Below, in pieces: positions 19,977-29,664 of a stretch of 64,000 nucleotides of DNA. Positions within the stretch are counted from its first letter, which is position 1; each line of letters begins with the position of its first letter. A model generated the notes under the pieces. It had not been told where the DNA came from. It did not search any database and was given only the letters and a program-made list of their open reading frames with translations. The position numbers and the translations under genes are program-made. This DNA comes from Mycobacterium sp. BK086 (GTDB taxonomy: Bacteria > Actinomycetota > Actinomycetes > Mycobacteriales > Mycobacteriaceae): assembly GCA_004362315.1 (NCBI GenBank), contig SNWL01000003.1, positions 930,001 through 994,000 on the forward strand. The letters are read 5' to 3'.

Positions 19977-21602
19977 CTACCCGCCGCCGGGTGCGAAGCC
20001 CGCGGCCACCGATTGGGCCTTCTGCACGTCGAGCAGATTCTGGGCGAGGTTGTTGGCGATGGGGCTGCCCAGTCCGGTCACCAGGTCATACCCACGCTTG
20101 GGGTTGTCGACGGCGTTGCCGCCCAACGTGATGTCGTGGAATCCCGCCAGCCGCGATCCCTGCGCGGCACGATAGAGAAGAGGGTTGATATCGCCGAGTG
20201 GCCTGCCGCCGTGGTCGAGCACATACTGATTCATCAACGCCGCCATACCCGCCCAGATGGGCGCGGCCTGAGATGTTCCTCCCCCGATCCTGATCTTCTG
20301 CTCGAACACGATCTGCACGCCGGTGAACGGATCGGCGACCGCGGCCACGTCGGGAACCAGCCGGTGGTCGGTATCCCGGTCGACGTCCACGCCACGTTGA
20401 TAGTCGGGGCGGGGGAACAACCGGGACACCCCGCCACTGGAGCCCTGAGACATCGGCACGTCGATCCAGGCCCACTCGTCCAACCACTTACCGGTCGTAT
20501 CGGTCGACAGCGTCGTGCCGCCTACCGAGGTGACCTCCGGCAGCGAAGCGATGGTGTCCACCCCGATGTCGTCGGGCCCCGGCGCCGACGACCAGTCCTT
20601 GCCGCCTTTGCATTCCAGCCCGCCGGTGTCGCCGCTGGCGTCGAACACGGTGATGCCCCGATGGTGTGCATTCGTCAGGGCCGCCCGCACGGGCGCGACG
20701 TCGGCCGCGTTGACCAGAGCCTCGCAGCCCCAACCGATCGACAGGCTCCACACCGAACCCGGATATCGCTGGGCCGCAGCGTCGAACATCGCACCGATCT
20801 TCTCGAAGGTCCCGCCCCCCTCGACCGTCGGCCGTGCGTTGACGACCACCAGGCGAGCGTCCGGCGCGATCGCGTGGGCGATCTCGAGGTCCATCACGGC
20901 CTCGCCTTCCGCCGGCCCGAGCGGACCGCCGATCACCTCAGGCGCGAATCGCGGCAGTCCCCACAGATCGGCGAACATGTCGAGGTCGCGCTGATCGAAG
21001 CCGTCGAACACGTAGAACACCAAGGTCTGGCCGGCCCCCCGGTAGCCGGCCGCGGCCAGCGGGGCCGCGCTGTACGCGGTCAACAGCTGCTGAGGCGTCA
21101 ACCCGGGTCGCGGCACGTCGCGCGGAATTACCGGCCGTGCCATCCGATGTGGCAGATAACTCAGAATTCGGCCGACGGCGGTGACGTCGCCGCGCAATGG
21201 CTCCGGCAGGTCCGGCTGCCGCGGCGAGGCGTAGAACACCTGGCCCTGCTTGCCCCGGTAGTCCCGGACAGGCACGCCGAAGGCGTTTGCGATGTGGCCG
21301 GCGGCGCCGGTGATGATGGCGAAGTCCTCGCCGGGCCGCCATCGCACCGCGAGCCGGCGCGCGCCGGCCCAATCGATCAGCGTGGCCGGACGGGCACCGT
21401 CGCGCAGGGTCACGGTGAGCTGAACATCACCGGCCCGTGATGGCCCCAGATTGGTCGACGCCGCCAGGAGCGATGCGTACGGGCCGGTGATGATCTGGGC
21501 CACACCCGCGCGTTGCCACGCCGAGGGTCCTGACACCGCGGCGACCATCAGCAGCACTGCCGCGATCGCGGCTGCCGAGCGGTACCGCTGCATCGGACGC
21601 AC
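19977..21602 (-). CDS. Secreted sedolisin-like (S53) serine-carboxyl protease
   Basis: A 541-residue protein with an N-terminal hydrophobic stretch (about residues 9-25) that could be a signal peptide, a prodomain to about residue 165, and an S53 catalytic domain. The Glu/Asp of the catalytic triad are in GEAVMDLE (E234, D238), the oxyanion aspartate in DASGDTGG, and the nucleophile is Ser444 in GGGTSQAAP. The C-terminal calcium-site region GYDLVTGLGSP is also present, so it looks active. Substrate unknown. Operonic with the membrane protein that follows by two bases. Confidence 0.85.
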   Translation of the reverse strand: MRPMQRYRSAAAIAAVLLMVAAVSGPSAWQRAGVAQIITGPYASLLAASTNLGPSRAGDVQLTVTLRDGARPATLIDWAGARRLAVRWRPGEDFAIITGAAGHIANAFGVPVRDYRGKQGQVFYASPRQPDLPEPLRGDVTAVGRILSYLPHRMARPVIPRDVPRPGLTPQQLLTAYSAAPLAAAGYRGAGQTLVFYVFDGFDQRDLDMFADLWGLPRFAPEVIGGPLGPAEGEAVMDLEIAHAIAPDARLVVVNARPTVEGGGTFEKIGAMFDAAAQRYPGSVWSLSIGWGCEALVNAADVAPVRAALTNAHHRGITVFDASGDTGGLECKGGKDWSSAPGPDDIGVDTIASLPEVTSVGGTTLSTDTTGKWLDEWAWIDVPMSQGSSGGVSRLFPRPDYQRGVDVDRDTDHRLVPDVAAVADPFTGVQIVFEQKIRIGGGTSQAAPIWAGMAALMNQYVLDHGGRPLGDINPLLYRAAQGSRLAGFHDITLGGNAVDNPKRGYDLVTGLGSPIANNLAQNLLDVQKAQSVAAGFAPGGG

Positions 21603-21652
21603 AGCTCAATGTAGATGCTGTCCTGGACAGACGAACTGCCCGAAAAGACGAA

Positions 21653-21675
21653 TCGCCCGGTCGATGACCGGGCGA
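21653..21675 (-). terminator. Terminator of the tRNA transcript
   Basis: A perfect 10-bp stem (21653-21662 with 21666-21675) with a three-base loop lies nine bases after the tRNA-Glu 3' end; on the minus strand it is followed by a T-rich run (TTCGTCTTTT). Confidence 0.8.
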
Positions 21676-21683
21676 GTTCGGAT

Positions 21684-21759
21684 TGGTAGCCCCGATGGGA
21701 TTCGAACCCACGCTACCGCCGTGAGAGGGCGGCGTCCTAGGCCGCTAGACGACGGGGCC
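21684..21759 (-). tRNA. tRNA-Glu (anticodon CTC)
   Basis: A 73-base cloverleaf plus an encoded CCA. The acceptor arm is GGCCCCG with CGGGGCT (a G-T wobble at the end), the anticodon arm CCGCC-CTCTCAC-GGCGG, and the T loop GTTCGAATC. Anticodon CTC reads GAG. It is encoded downstream of tRNA-Gln and gltX on the same strand. Confidence 0.95.
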
Positions 21760-21834
21760 AGAACCAAATCCGTGGCGCACCTTGCGGCGCACCGGGTAGC
21801 CAGCATAGCTCAGAGGCCGTTGCCGACATAATTG

Positions 21835-21906
21835 CTGGGGTACCAGGACTCGAACCTAGAATGAGGGAATCAGAATCCCTAGTGTTGCCAATTACACCAT
21901 ACCCCA
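21835..21906 (-). tRNA. tRNA-Gln (anticodon CTG)
   Basis: A 72-base cloverleaf. The acceptor arm is TGGGGTA with TACCCCA, discriminator G, the anticodon arm AGGGA-TTCTGAT-TCCCT, and the T loop GTTCGAGTC. Anticodon CTG reads CAG. CCA is not encoded. It lies 75 bases from tRNA-Glu and about 100 bases after gltX. Confidence 0.95.
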
Positions 21907-22010
21907 TTGGCTGCCTATAACCGCAGGTCAGAAGCCTTTATCCCGGTGTTGCCAGGGAGTCCAGGCCGCTTCCCCTTGGATGCGGGCCGACGAGCAGACT
22001 ATCAAAGATT

Positions 22011-23501
22011 TCAGCCGTCTTTTTCGCCCACCCCGGTGTGGTCACGCGCTGCGCGCAGTCGGCGCAGGCTGCGGTCCTTGCCCAGCAGTTCCAGCGACTC
22101 GAACAGCGGCGGGCTGATCGTGGCGCCGGTCGCGGCCACCCGGATCGGCCCGAACGCCTTGCGCGGCTTGAGCTCGAGCCCGTCGAGCAGTGCGGCCTTC
22201 AGCGCCTCCTCGATGGCCGGTGTCGTCCACTCGGCCACACCACCCAGCGCGGCGATCGCCGCGTCGAGCACCGGTGCGGAATCGGGACCGAGTTCCTTGG
22301 CCGCCGCCTTCGGATCCAGTTCGTAGACATCGTCGTTGAGGAACTTCAGCAGCTCCCAGCCGTCGGACAACACCACGATGCGGGTCTGGATCAGCTGCGC
22401 GGCAACGGCAAACCCCGCGTCGTCCAGCCCGGTGTCGTGGCCGTGCGCATCGAAGTAGGCCCGCAGCCGTGAGGCGAACTCCGCCTCGTCGAGCCTGCGG
22501 ATGTGCTCGGCGTTGATGGCGTCGGCCTTCTTCTGATCGAAGCGCGCCGGGTTGGAGTTGACGTCGACGACGTCGAAGGCCGCGACCATCTCGTCCAGGC
22601 TGAAGATGTCGTGGTCCTGGGCGATCCCCCAGCCCAGTAGGGCCAGATAGTTCAGCAGCCCCTCCGGCAGGAACCCGCGGTCGCGGTGCAGGAAGAGGTT
22701 GGACTCCGGGTCGCGCTTGGACAGCTTCTTGGTGCCATCCCCCAGAACCGGTGGCAGGTGGGCGAATTCGGGCACGAAGTCGGTCACACCGATGCGAATC
22801 AGCGCCTTGTACAGCGCGATCTGGCGCGGTGTCGACGACAGCAGATCCTCGCCGCGCAGCACGTGGGTGACCTTCATCAATGCGTCGTCGACCGGATTGA
22901 CCAAGGTGTACAACGGTTCTCCGGTCGCGCGGGTCAGCGCGAAGTCGGGAACGGTCCCGGCGGCGAATGTCGTTGTGCCGCGGACAAGGTCGTGCCAGCT
23001 GATGTCCTCGTCAGGCATCCGCAGCCGCAGTACCGCGTTGCGCCCCTGCGCCGCATAGGCGGCGCGCTGCTCGTCGGTCAGGTCGCGGTCGTAGTTGTCA
23101 TAGCCCAGTTTGGGATTACGTCCGGCAGCCAGGTGCCGCGCCTCCACCTCCTCGGGGGTGGAGTAGGCGAGATAGGCCTCCCCCGACTCGAGCAGGCGGT
23201 CCAGCACATCGCGGTAGAGCTCGGTGCGCAGCGACTGCCGGTACGGCTCGTAGGGGCCACCGACTTCAGGCCCCTCGTCCCAGTTCAGGCCCAACCAGCG
23301 CAACGCGTCGAGCAGTGCGGCGTAGCTTTCCTCGGAATCGCGCTGGGCGTCGGTGTCCTCGATGCGGAACACGAACGTGCCACCGGTGTGGCGGGCGTAG
23401 GCCCAGTTGAACAACGCCGTGCGCACCATGCCCACGTGCGGAATGCCGGTCGGTGACGGGCAGAACCGCACGCGCACTGGAGTGTTGGCCGCCGCAGTCA
23501 T
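22011..23501 (-). CDS. gltX: Glutamyl-tRNA synthetase
   Basis: Class I aminoacyl-tRNA synthetase of 496 residues. The HIGH-type motif is [11 protein letters not shown] at about residues 14-24 and the KMSKS-type motif is KKLSKRD. Mycobacterial GluRS is known to be non-discriminating, charging tRNA-Gln with Glu for conversion by GatCAB. The start overlaps the stop of the upstream FAH hydrolase by one base, so the two are translationally coupled. tRNA-Gln and tRNA-Glu follow on the same strand. Confidence 0.96.
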   Translation of the reverse strand: MTAAANTPVRVRFCPSPTGIPHVGMVRTALFNWAYARHTGGTFVFRIEDTDAQRDSEESYAALLDALRWLGLNWDEGPEVGGPYEPYRQSLRTELYRDVLDRLLESGEAYLAYSTPEEVEARHLAAGRNPKLGYDNYDRDLTDEQRAAYAAQGRNAVLRLRMPDEDISWHDLVRGTTTFAAGTVPDFALTRATGEPLYTLVNPVDDALMKVTHVLRGEDLLSSTPRQIALYKALIRIGVTDFVPEFAHLPPVLGDGTKKLSKRDPESNLFLHRDRGFLPEGLLNYLALLGWGIAQDHDIFSLDEMVAAFDVVDVNSNPARFDQKKADAINAEHIRRLDEAEFASRLRAYFDAHGHDTGLDDAGFAVAAQLIQTRIVVLSDGWELLKFLNDDVYELDPKAAAKELGPDSAPVLDAAIAALGGVAEWTTPAIEEALKAALLDGLELKPRKAFGPIRVAATGATISPPLFESLELLGKDRSLRRLRAARDHTGVGEKDG

Positions 23502-24277
23502 CAGTTGCCCTTCCGGATAACAGGATTCGTCAGTGTGCCGATGCCCTCGACGCTGATGCTGACGGTGTCACCGTTCTCGATGGGCCCGACACCCTCCGGT
23601 GTCCCGGTCAGGATGAGATCGCCCGGCAGCAGGGTCATCACGGCCGAGATCCACTCGATGATGGCACCGATGTCGTGAATCATCAGCGACGTCCGGCTCA
23701 GTTGCCGCACCTCGCCGTTGACCTCGGTGCGGATCTCCAGATCCGACGGGTCGAGGTCCGTGACGATCCACGGACCGGTCGGGCAGAACGTGTCGTGCCC
23801 CTTGGCGCGCACCCACTGACCGTCGGCCTTCTGCTGGTCACGGGCGGAGACGTCGTTGGCGATGGTGTAGCCCAGGATGTTCTCGGCGGCGCGCGCGGCG
23901 GGCACGTCCTTGCACGGACGGCCGATGACGACCGCCAGCTCACCCTCATGGTGAACCGGGGAAGCGTTGGCAGGCAACTGGATTGGCACGCCCGGTCCGA
24001 TGATCGCAGTGTTGGGCTTGAGGAAGATCACTGGATCGTCGGGCGCCTCGCCGCCCATCTCGTCGATGTGGGCCTGGTAGTTCTTGCCCATACAGACCAC
24101 CTTGCTGGCCAGGATCGGCGCCAGCAGGCGCACATCGGCCAGCGGCCAGGTGCGGCCGGTGAAGGTCGGCGTGCCGAACGGATGCTCGGCTATCTCACGA
24201 ACGATTTCACTCCCCGCATCCCCTTCGATACTGACAAAGGCGACCCCATCGGGGCTGGCGATTCGACCCAAGCGCAT
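23501..24277 (-). CDS. Fumarylacetoacetate hydrolase family protein (Rv2993c-like)
   Basis: A 258-residue FAH-superfamily enzyme. Metal ligands are in [11 protein letters not shown] and in the [13 protein letters not shown] region; [14 protein letters not shown] and [11 protein letters not shown] are family motifs. Such enzymes are often annotated 2-hydroxyhepta-2,4-diene-1,7-dioate isomerase, but the actual reaction (C-C hydrolysis, isomerisation or oxaloacetate decarboxylation) cannot be told from sequence. It is coupled to gltX by a one-base overlap and diverges from the MFS gene. Confidence 0.88.
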   Translation of the reverse strand: MRLGRIASPDGVAFVSIEGDAGSEIVREIAEHPFGTPTFTGRTWPLADVRLLAPILASKVVCMGKNYQAHIDEMGGEAPDDPVIFLKPNTAIIGPGVPIQLPANASPVHHEGELAVVIGRPCKDVPAARAAENILGYTIANDVSARDQQKADGQWVRAKGHDTFCPTGPWIVTDLDPSDLEIRTEVNGEVRQLSRTSLMIHDIGAIIEWISAVMTLLPGDLILTGTPEGVGPIENGDTVSISVEGIGTLTNPVIRKGN

Positions 24278-24334
24278 TCCTCAGAGCCTAGTGGCCAGCG
24301 CCCAGTTCCTCGTCATCGCCTACGTCTCCCAAAT

Positions 24335-24363
24335 AATGAGATACAGATTCAGCATTGTGAGAT
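24335..24363. promoter_or_regulatory. Possible IclR-type operator between FAH gene and MFS gene
   Basis: On the minus strand the order ATCTCACA (24356-24363), 11-base gap, GTATCTC (24338-24344) repeats the two elements, in the same order and orientation, found between leuC and the IclR gene (there with a 13-base gap). It lies 22 bases before the MFS start. The match was seen by eye and its significance is untested. Confidence 0.35.
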
Positions 24364-24384
24364 TGGACGTGGAATCATTGCCGC

Positions 24385-25572
24385 ATGGACGTCGACACGA
24401 TCAGCACCGTGCGGCGCTGGATGATGCTCGCGATCGCGCTGTTCGCGACGTTGTCGGCCAACGTGTTCATCAACGGGGCTGCGTTTCTGATCCCCACCCT
24501 GCACACCACGATGGGTCTCGACCTGGCCAAGGCCGGCCTGGTGTCGGCGATGCCGAGCTTCGGCATGGTGCTCACCCTGATCCTGTGGGGCTATGTGGTG
24601 GACCGCGTCGGCGAACGCTTTGTACTCAGCGTCGGCTCCGCCCTGACCGCCGCGGCAGCGCTGGCGGCCGCCTTCTCGCACTCGCTGATCCTGGTGAGCG
24701 TCTTCCTGTTTCTGGGCGGAATGGCCGCGGCGAGCAGCAATTCGGCCAGCGGACGGCTGGTGGTCGGGTGGTTTCCGCCCCATCAGCGCGGGCTGGTGAT
24801 GGGCATTCGCCAAACCGCGCAGCCGCTGGGCGTTGCGGTCGGCGCACTGGTCATTCCCCGCCTGGCCCAGTCGTACGGAGTCGGATCAGCGCTGCTGTTC
24901 CCCGCGATCGTGTGCGGGGTGGCGGCGCTGGTGTGCGCCGTCGTCGTGGCCGATCCGCCGCGCCCGCCGCGGGCCGAGGCACCCGCCGAACATCTGGCCA
25001 ATCCCTACCGCGGATCGTCCGTGCTGTGGCGAATTCACGCGGTGTCGGTGCTGCTGGTCGTCCCGCAGTGCGTGGTGTGGACCTTCACGCTGGTGTGGCT
25101 GATCGCCGACCGCGGCTGGTCGGCGGAATCCGCAGGCGTGCTGGTGATGGTGGCCCAGGTGCTCGGCGCCCTGGGCCGCATCGCGGCCGGACGCTGGTCG
25201 GACCGGCTCGGGCTGCGGCTGCGGCCGATCCGGATGATCGCGGCAGCGGCGGCGGCATCCATGACGGCGTTGGCACTCACGGACGCACTGCACTCGCCGC
25301 TGAGCATCGCGGTGATCGTCGTCGCGTCGGTGATCACGGTCGTCGACAACGGGTTGGCGTTCACCGCGATCGCCGAGATCGCCGGGCCGTTCTGGAGCGG
25401 ACGGGCGCTGGGCACGCAGAACACCAGCCAGTTGCTGACCTGTGGGCTCGCCCCACCGTTGTTCGGGGCGCTGATCGGCGTCGTGGGCTACCCCATCGCG
25501 TTCGCGGTGTGCGCGCTGTTTCCCGTCGTGGCACTGCCCTTGGTGCCCACCGATCAGCCCGCCAAGAACTGA
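24385..25572 (+). CDS. MFS transporter (Rv2994-like)
   Basis: A 395-residue major-facilitator carrier with twelve hydrophobic segments. The loop 2-3 motif is GYVVDRVGERFVLSVGSAL and a related GRWSDRLGLRLRP occurs in the second half, consistent with internal duplication. GLVMGIRQTAQPLG is the usual transmembrane 5 antiporter-type motif. Substrate unknown. It diverges from the FAH gene and its stop abuts that of leuB. Confidence 0.88.
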   Translation: MDVDTISTVRRWMMLAIALFATLSANVFINGAAFLIPTLHTTMGLDLAKAGLVSAMPSFGMVLTLILWGYVVDRVGERFVLSVGSALTAAAALAAAFSHSLILVSVFLFLGGMAAASSNSASGRLVVGWFPPHQRGLVMGIRQTAQPLGVAVGALVIPRLAQSYGVGSALLFPAIVCGVAALVCAVVVADPPRPPRAEAPAEHLANPYRGSSVLWRIHAVSVLLVVPQCVVWTFTLVWLIADRGWSAESAGVLVMVAQVLGALGRIAAGRWSDRLGLRLRPIRMIAAAAAASMTALALTDALHSPLSIAVIVVASVITVVDNGLAFTAIAEIAGPFWSGRALGTQNTSQLLTCGLAPPLFGALIGVVGYPIAFAVCALFPVVALPLVPTDQPAKN

Positions 25573-26583
25573 CTAGAGCGCGGCGCGGATCCGGTCGCCG
25601 ACCTCACGGGTCGAGTATGTCGCATCGCCGCGGGTCGCCAGATGATCCCCGACGGCCTTGTCGACGCGCGCGGCCGCCGCGTCCTCGCCGATGTGGCGCA
25701 GCAACAGAGCCACCGACATCACCGCCGCCGTCGGATCGGCGATGCCCTGGCCCGCGATGTCCGGCGCGCTGCCGTGGACGGGTTCGAACATCGACGGATT
25801 GGTCCGGGTGGCATCGATATTGCCGCTGGCGGCCAACCCGATGCCGCCGCAGACTGCAGCCGACAAGTCGGTGATGATGTCGCCGAACAGGTTGTCGGTG
25901 ACGATGACGTCGAACCGTCCCGGGTCGGTGACCATGTGGATGGTGGCGGCGTCGATGTGCTGGTAGGCGACCTCGACCTCGGGGAACTCGGCGCCGACTT
26001 CGGCGACCACCCGCGACCACAGGCTGCCCGCGAAGGTCAGCACATTGGTCTTGTGCACCAGAGTCAGATGCTTGCGCCGGGCCTGCGCGCGGGCGAACGC
26101 GTCCCGCACCACCCGCTCGACACCAAACGCGGTGTTGACGCTGACCTCGGTGGCCACCTCCTGCGGCGTGCCCACACGCAGGGCGCCGCCGTTGCCGGTG
26201 TACGGACCTTCGGTGCCCTCGCGCACGACGACGAAGTCGATGTTGGTCACCCCGGCCAACGGGCTGCTGGTACCGGGATACAGCCGACCCGGCCGTAGGT
26301 TCACGTGATGGTCCAGCGCGAACCGGAGTTTCAGCAACAGTCCACGCTCGAGAACTCCGCTGGGCACCGACGGATCGCCGATCGCCCCGAGCAGGATGGC
26401 GTCGTAGCCCTTGAGCTCCTCGATGGTCTCGGCGGTGAGCAACTCACCGGTCGCGTGGTAGCGCCGCGCGCCCAGGTCGTACTCGGTGCGCTCCACACCG
26501 GGCAGCACGACATCGAGCACCTGCAGCGCTTCGTCGATGACCTCCGGGCCGATACCGTCGCCCGCGATGACCGCCAATTTCAC
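25573..26583 (-). CDS. leuB: 3-isopropylmalate dehydrogenase
   Basis: Oxidatively decarboxylates 3-isopropylmalate to 2-oxoisocaproate (leucine pathway). Its 336 residues equal the tuberculosis length. It starts from GTG with [20 protein letters not shown] and carries the metal/substrate signature [19 protein letters not shown]. The start overlaps the serA stop by four bases (GTGA), so it is translated in coupling with serA. Confidence 0.97.
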   Translation of the reverse strand: MKLAVIAGDGIGPEVIDEALQVLDVVLPGVERTEYDLGARRYHATGELLTAETIEELKGYDAILLGAIGDPSVPSGVLERGLLLKLRFALDHHVNLRPGRLYPGTSSPLAGVTNIDFVVVREGTEGPYTGNGGALRVGTPQEVATEVSVNTAFGVERVVRDAFARAQARRKHLTLVHKTNVLTFAGSLWSRVVAEVGAEFPEVEVAYQHIDAATIHMVTDPGRFDVIVTDNLFGDIITDLSAAVCGGIGLAASGNIDATRTNPSMFEPVHGSAPDIAGQGIADPTAAVMSVALLLRHIGEDAAAARVDKAVGDHLATRGDATYSTREVGDRIRAAL

Positions 26584-28166
26584 GACAGATCAACCACTTC
26601 CAGTGTGGTGGCGCCGACCGCATTGGCGATCGCAGCGCGCACGTTTTCGGGGACATCGGTGTCGAGGCGCAGGATGATCGTCGCGCTTTCACCGTTGGCG
26701 TCCTGGGACAGCTGCGCGGCCAGGATGTTGACATCCGCGCCGCCGAGCTCGGTACCGATCTTGCCGAGCGCGCCCGGCTGATCGGAGTAGTTGACCACCA
26801 GGTTAAAACCCTCGGCGCGCAGATCGAAATTGCGCCCGTTGATCTGAACCAGCTTCTGCACCTGCTGCGGGCCCGACAGCGTGCCCGCCACGTTGAACGA
26901 ACTCCCGTCGGCGTACACAGCGCGGACGTCGACGACACTGCGATGGTTGGGGCTCTCCGTTGCGGTGGAGATATCGGCGGCGACGCCACGATCCTTGGCC
27001 AGCGCCGGAGCGTTGACGAAGGTGACCTGTTCGTCGACCACGGCCGAGAACAGTCCGCGCAGCGCCGAAAGCTTCAGCACCTCAACATCTTCGGCGGCCA
27101 GCTCACCACGAGCCTGCACGCTCAGTGACACCGGCGCGGCGTCGGACAGCGATCCGACCAGCAGGCCCAGCTTGCGCACCAGGTCCAGCCACGGGGCCAC
27201 CTCTTCGCCGACCACGCCGCCGGCGACGTTGACCGCGTCCGGGACGAACTCGCCGGCCAGCGCGAGCTTGACGCTGGCGGCGACATCGGTCCCCGCCCGG
27301 TCCTGAGCTTCTTCGGTCGAGGCACCCAAGTGCGGGGTGACGACCACCTGCGGCAGCTCGAACAGCGGGCTGTCGGTGCACGGTTCGGTCGAGAACACGT
27401 CCAGGCCGGCACCGCGGACGTGGCCGCTGGTGATCGCGTCGGCGAGCGCCTGCTCGTCGATCAGACCGCCGCGGGCGGCGTTGACGATGATCACACCCGG
27501 CTTGGTCTTGGCCAGGTTCTCTTTGCCGATCAGCCCGGCGGTTTCCTTGGTCTTGGGCAGGTGCACCGAGATGAAGTCCGCGCGGCCCAGGAGTTCGTCC
27601 AGGGTCAGCAGCTCGATGCCGAGTTGGGCGGCGCGGGCGGCAGAGACGTACGGGTCGTAGGCGACGATGTGCGCGCCGAACGCCGCGAGCCGCTGCGCGA
27701 CGAGCTGACCGATCCGTCCCAGACCCACCACGCCGACGGTCTTCCCGAAGATCTCGGTGCCGGAGAACTTCGAGCGCTTCCAGGTGTGCTCGCGCAGGGT
27801 GGCGTCGGCGGCGGGGATCTGCCGCGCGGCCGACAGCAGCAGCGCCAGTGCGTGCTCGGCGGCGCTGTGGATGTTCGACGTGGGCGCGTTGACGACCAGG
27901 ACCCCGGCCGCGGTGGCGGCATCGACGTCGACGTTGTCCAGGCCGACACCGGCGCGGGCGATGATCTTGAGCTTGGGCGCGGCGGCGATGACCTCGGCGT
28001 CGACCGTGGTGGCCGAGCGCACCAGCAGCGCGTCGGCGTCAGCGACGGCGGCCAGCAGTTTCGGCCGGTCCGGGCCGTCGACCCACCGGACTTCGACCTG
28101 GTCACCCAGGGCCGCGACGGTCGACTCGGCAAGCTTGTCCGCGATCAGTACAACGGGCAGATTCAC
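26580..28166 (-). CDS. serA: D-3-phosphoglycerate dehydrogenase
   Basis: First enzyme of serine synthesis, oxidising 3-phosphoglycerate with NAD. The 528-residue protein is the long mycobacterial type: substrate and NAD-binding domains ([17 protein letters not shown]; catalytic His in [12 protein letters not shown]), an intervening ASB domain (about 320-450) and a C-terminal ACT domain from about 455 that binds serine for feedback inhibition. Coupled to leuB, linking serine and leucine synthesis on one transcript. Confidence 0.97.
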   Translation of the reverse strand: MNLPVVLIADKLAESTVAALGDQVEVRWVDGPDRPKLLAAVADADALLVRSATTVDAEVIAAAPKLKIIARAGVGLDNVDVDAATAAGVLVVNAPTSNIHSAAEHALALLLSAARQIPAADATLREHTWKRSKFSGTEIFGKTVGVVGLGRIGQLVAQRLAAFGAHIVAYDPYVSAARAAQLGIELLTLDELLGRADFISVHLPKTKETAGLIGKENLAKTKPGVIIVNAARGGLIDEQALADAITSGHVRGAGLDVFSTEPCTDSPLFELPQVVVTPHLGASTEEAQDRAGTDVAASVKLALAGEFVPDAVNVAGGVVGEEVAPWLDLVRKLGLLVGSLSDAAPVSLSVQARGELAAEDVEVLKLSALRGLFSAVVDEQVTFVNAPALAKDRGVAADISTATESPNHRSVVDVRAVYADGSSFNVAGTLSGPQQVQKLVQINGRNFDLRAEGFNLVVNYSDQPGALGKIGTELGGADVNILAAQLSQDANGESATIILRLDTDVPENVRAAIANAVGATTLEVVDLS

Positions 28167-28214
28167 GCCGGTCAGCCTAGCGTGGCAACGATACGGTCCA
28201 TAAACGGCCGACGA

Positions 28215-28853
28215 CTAACCGATGGCTATAGCCGTGACTGCCTTACCCACGTACCGTCGATCGTCGATTTGATCCAAGAGGACGCCGGCCAGCGCGGTAC
28301 GCGTGAGTTCGGAACGCATCTTCGCGCTGACGCTTTCACCGATCGCCACCTCACCCACGGGTTGGCCGTCCATCAGTCGGGGCGGACGAACGATGGTCCA
28401 GTCCAGTGCGTCTCCCGCCGAACGGATTTCCGCCTCCGCCGCTTCGGCTTCTGCGAGCCGATCCTTACCGACAACGAGCCGCCACACGATCCGGGCCATG
28501 CGACTCTGGTCGGCGACGCTGGAGCCAACCCCGATCGTCGACACCGCGATCAGGCGACGCACGCCGCACCCGCCCATCCGCGCGACCAGACTGGCCGTGC
28601 CCGCGGAGCGGACCGTTCCGGGAACCTGTCCTGCCCGGACACCGAGGCAGCTGATCACGGCGTCGACGCCCGCGAGCGCGGCCGCGACGGCTTCGGCATC
28701 AAGGACATCCCCCACCACGACATGGGCGTCGGGGAACTCCGCGGCTGCGGCGCTGTCGCGCAGCAGAACACTTACGTCGTGGCCGCGCTGCAGCGCTTGC
28801 GCAACTACCTGACGTCCAGTCCCGCCGGTTGCGCCAATGACCAGAATCTTCAT
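28215..28853 (-). CDS. NAD(P)H-binding atypical SDR protein
   Basis: A 212-residue protein with the NmrA/atypical-SDR Rossmann motif KILVIGATGGTGRQVV at the N-terminus and VDAVISCLGVRAG mid-protein; the final segment DWTIVRPPRLMDG is typical of NAD(P)H-binding (PF13460) proteins. The catalytic role is unclear: these act as quinone or redox sensors or reductases. It diverges from a MerR regulator across a repeat-rich gap, the usual arrangement of a regulator and its target. Confidence 0.8.
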   Translation of the reverse strand: MKILVIGATGGTGRQVVAQALQRGHDVSVLLRDSAAAAEFPDAHVVVGDVLDAEAVAAALAGVDAVISCLGVRAGQVPGTVRSAGTASLVARMGGCGVRRLIAVSTIGVGSSVADQSRMARIVWRLVVGKDRLAEAEAAEAEIRSAGDALDWTIVRPPRLMDGQPVGEVAIGESVSAKMRSELTRTALAGVLLDQIDDRRYVGKAVTAIAIG

Positions 28854-28875
28854 GTTCCGTCTCCTCCACCGAACC

Positions 28876-28923
28876 CATAATGGATACTTACACTCTCCAT
28901 CATAATGGATAGTGGCTCTATCC
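28876..28923. promoter_or_regulatory. Repeat-rich operator region between SDR and MerR genes
   Basis: CATAATGGATA is repeated exactly at 28876-28886 and 28901-28911. Overlapping inverted repeats are GGATAG-N5-CTATCC (28907-28923) and TCCAT-N4-ATGGA (28896-28909). A -10 like TATCAT at 28939-28944 would start a leaderless MerR transcript at 28951. Confidence 0.5.
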
Positions 28924-28950
28924 GCTATCCGTCGGCGCTATCATTCAGCG

Positions 28951-29607
28951 ATGCGATTAGCCGAGCTCAGCCGGGCAGCGGGCCTCTCCCCGACGACGGT
29001 GAAGTGGTACATCCGAATCGGCCTACTTCCGCGAGGCGAACCGACCGCAGCCAACCAGGCGCAGTACGGGGCCGACCATCTACACCGGTTACGCCTGATC
29101 CGCGCACTCGTCGATGTAGGCGGCCTGAGCACTGATGCTGTCCACGACGTATTGGCGGCCATCGATGACCCGCAACGGCCGATCAACGAAGTGTTCGCCG
29201 TGGCCCGCAGGGCCGGTGCAAGCCCCGGCGCGGACATCGCGCGGGAGGCAATCGATCGGGCTGACTCCTTCATCAATCACCGTGGTTGGGATGTCCCCCC
29301 CGCATCGCCCACCCGGCGTGAACTCGCCGCGATACTCAATGCCATGGCCGTCCTGCAGCCACCGCCCGACAGCGTCGTGCCCGCACCGCAGGTCGGCGAC
29401 GACGCATCGGTGTTCGCGCTACTCGACCCGTACGCCGATGCAGTCGAGCCGTTGGCACGCGCCGAAATCATCAACACTTCAACCGATTTGCCCCGTGACC
29501 TTCTCACTGAACGCGTGGTGGCCGGCACCGTCCTGATGGAGCGGGCGCTCGCGGCACTGCGCAGACTCGCTCAGGAGCACTACTCAGCCCGGCATTTCAC
29601 GTCCTGA
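28951..29607 (+). CDS. MerR-family transcriptional regulator
   Basis: A 218-residue protein with an N-terminal MerR winged helix (MRLAELSRAAGLSPTTVKWY, then RIGLLP) over about residues 1-70 and a helical C-terminal region without cysteines typical of metal sensors. The ATG at 28951 starts the domain; longer in-frame starts add non-conserved residues. It probably regulates itself and the divergent NAD(P)H-binding gene. Effector unknown. Confidence 0.85.
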   Translation: MRLAELSRAAGLSPTTVKWYIRIGLLPRGEPTAANQAQYGADHLHRLRLIRALVDVGGLSTDAVHDVLAAIDDPQRPINEVFAVARRAGASPGADIAREAIDRADSFINHRGWDVPPASPTRRELAAILNAMAVLQPPPDSVVPAPQVGDDASVFALLDPYADAVEPLARAEIINTSTDLPRDLLTERVVAGTVLMERALAALRRLAQEHYSARHFTS

Positions 29608-29664
29608 TCCTCCTATCGGGACCGCGGGTTTCACCTGCCCGCGGTGGTGCGGTCTACTTGTCGG

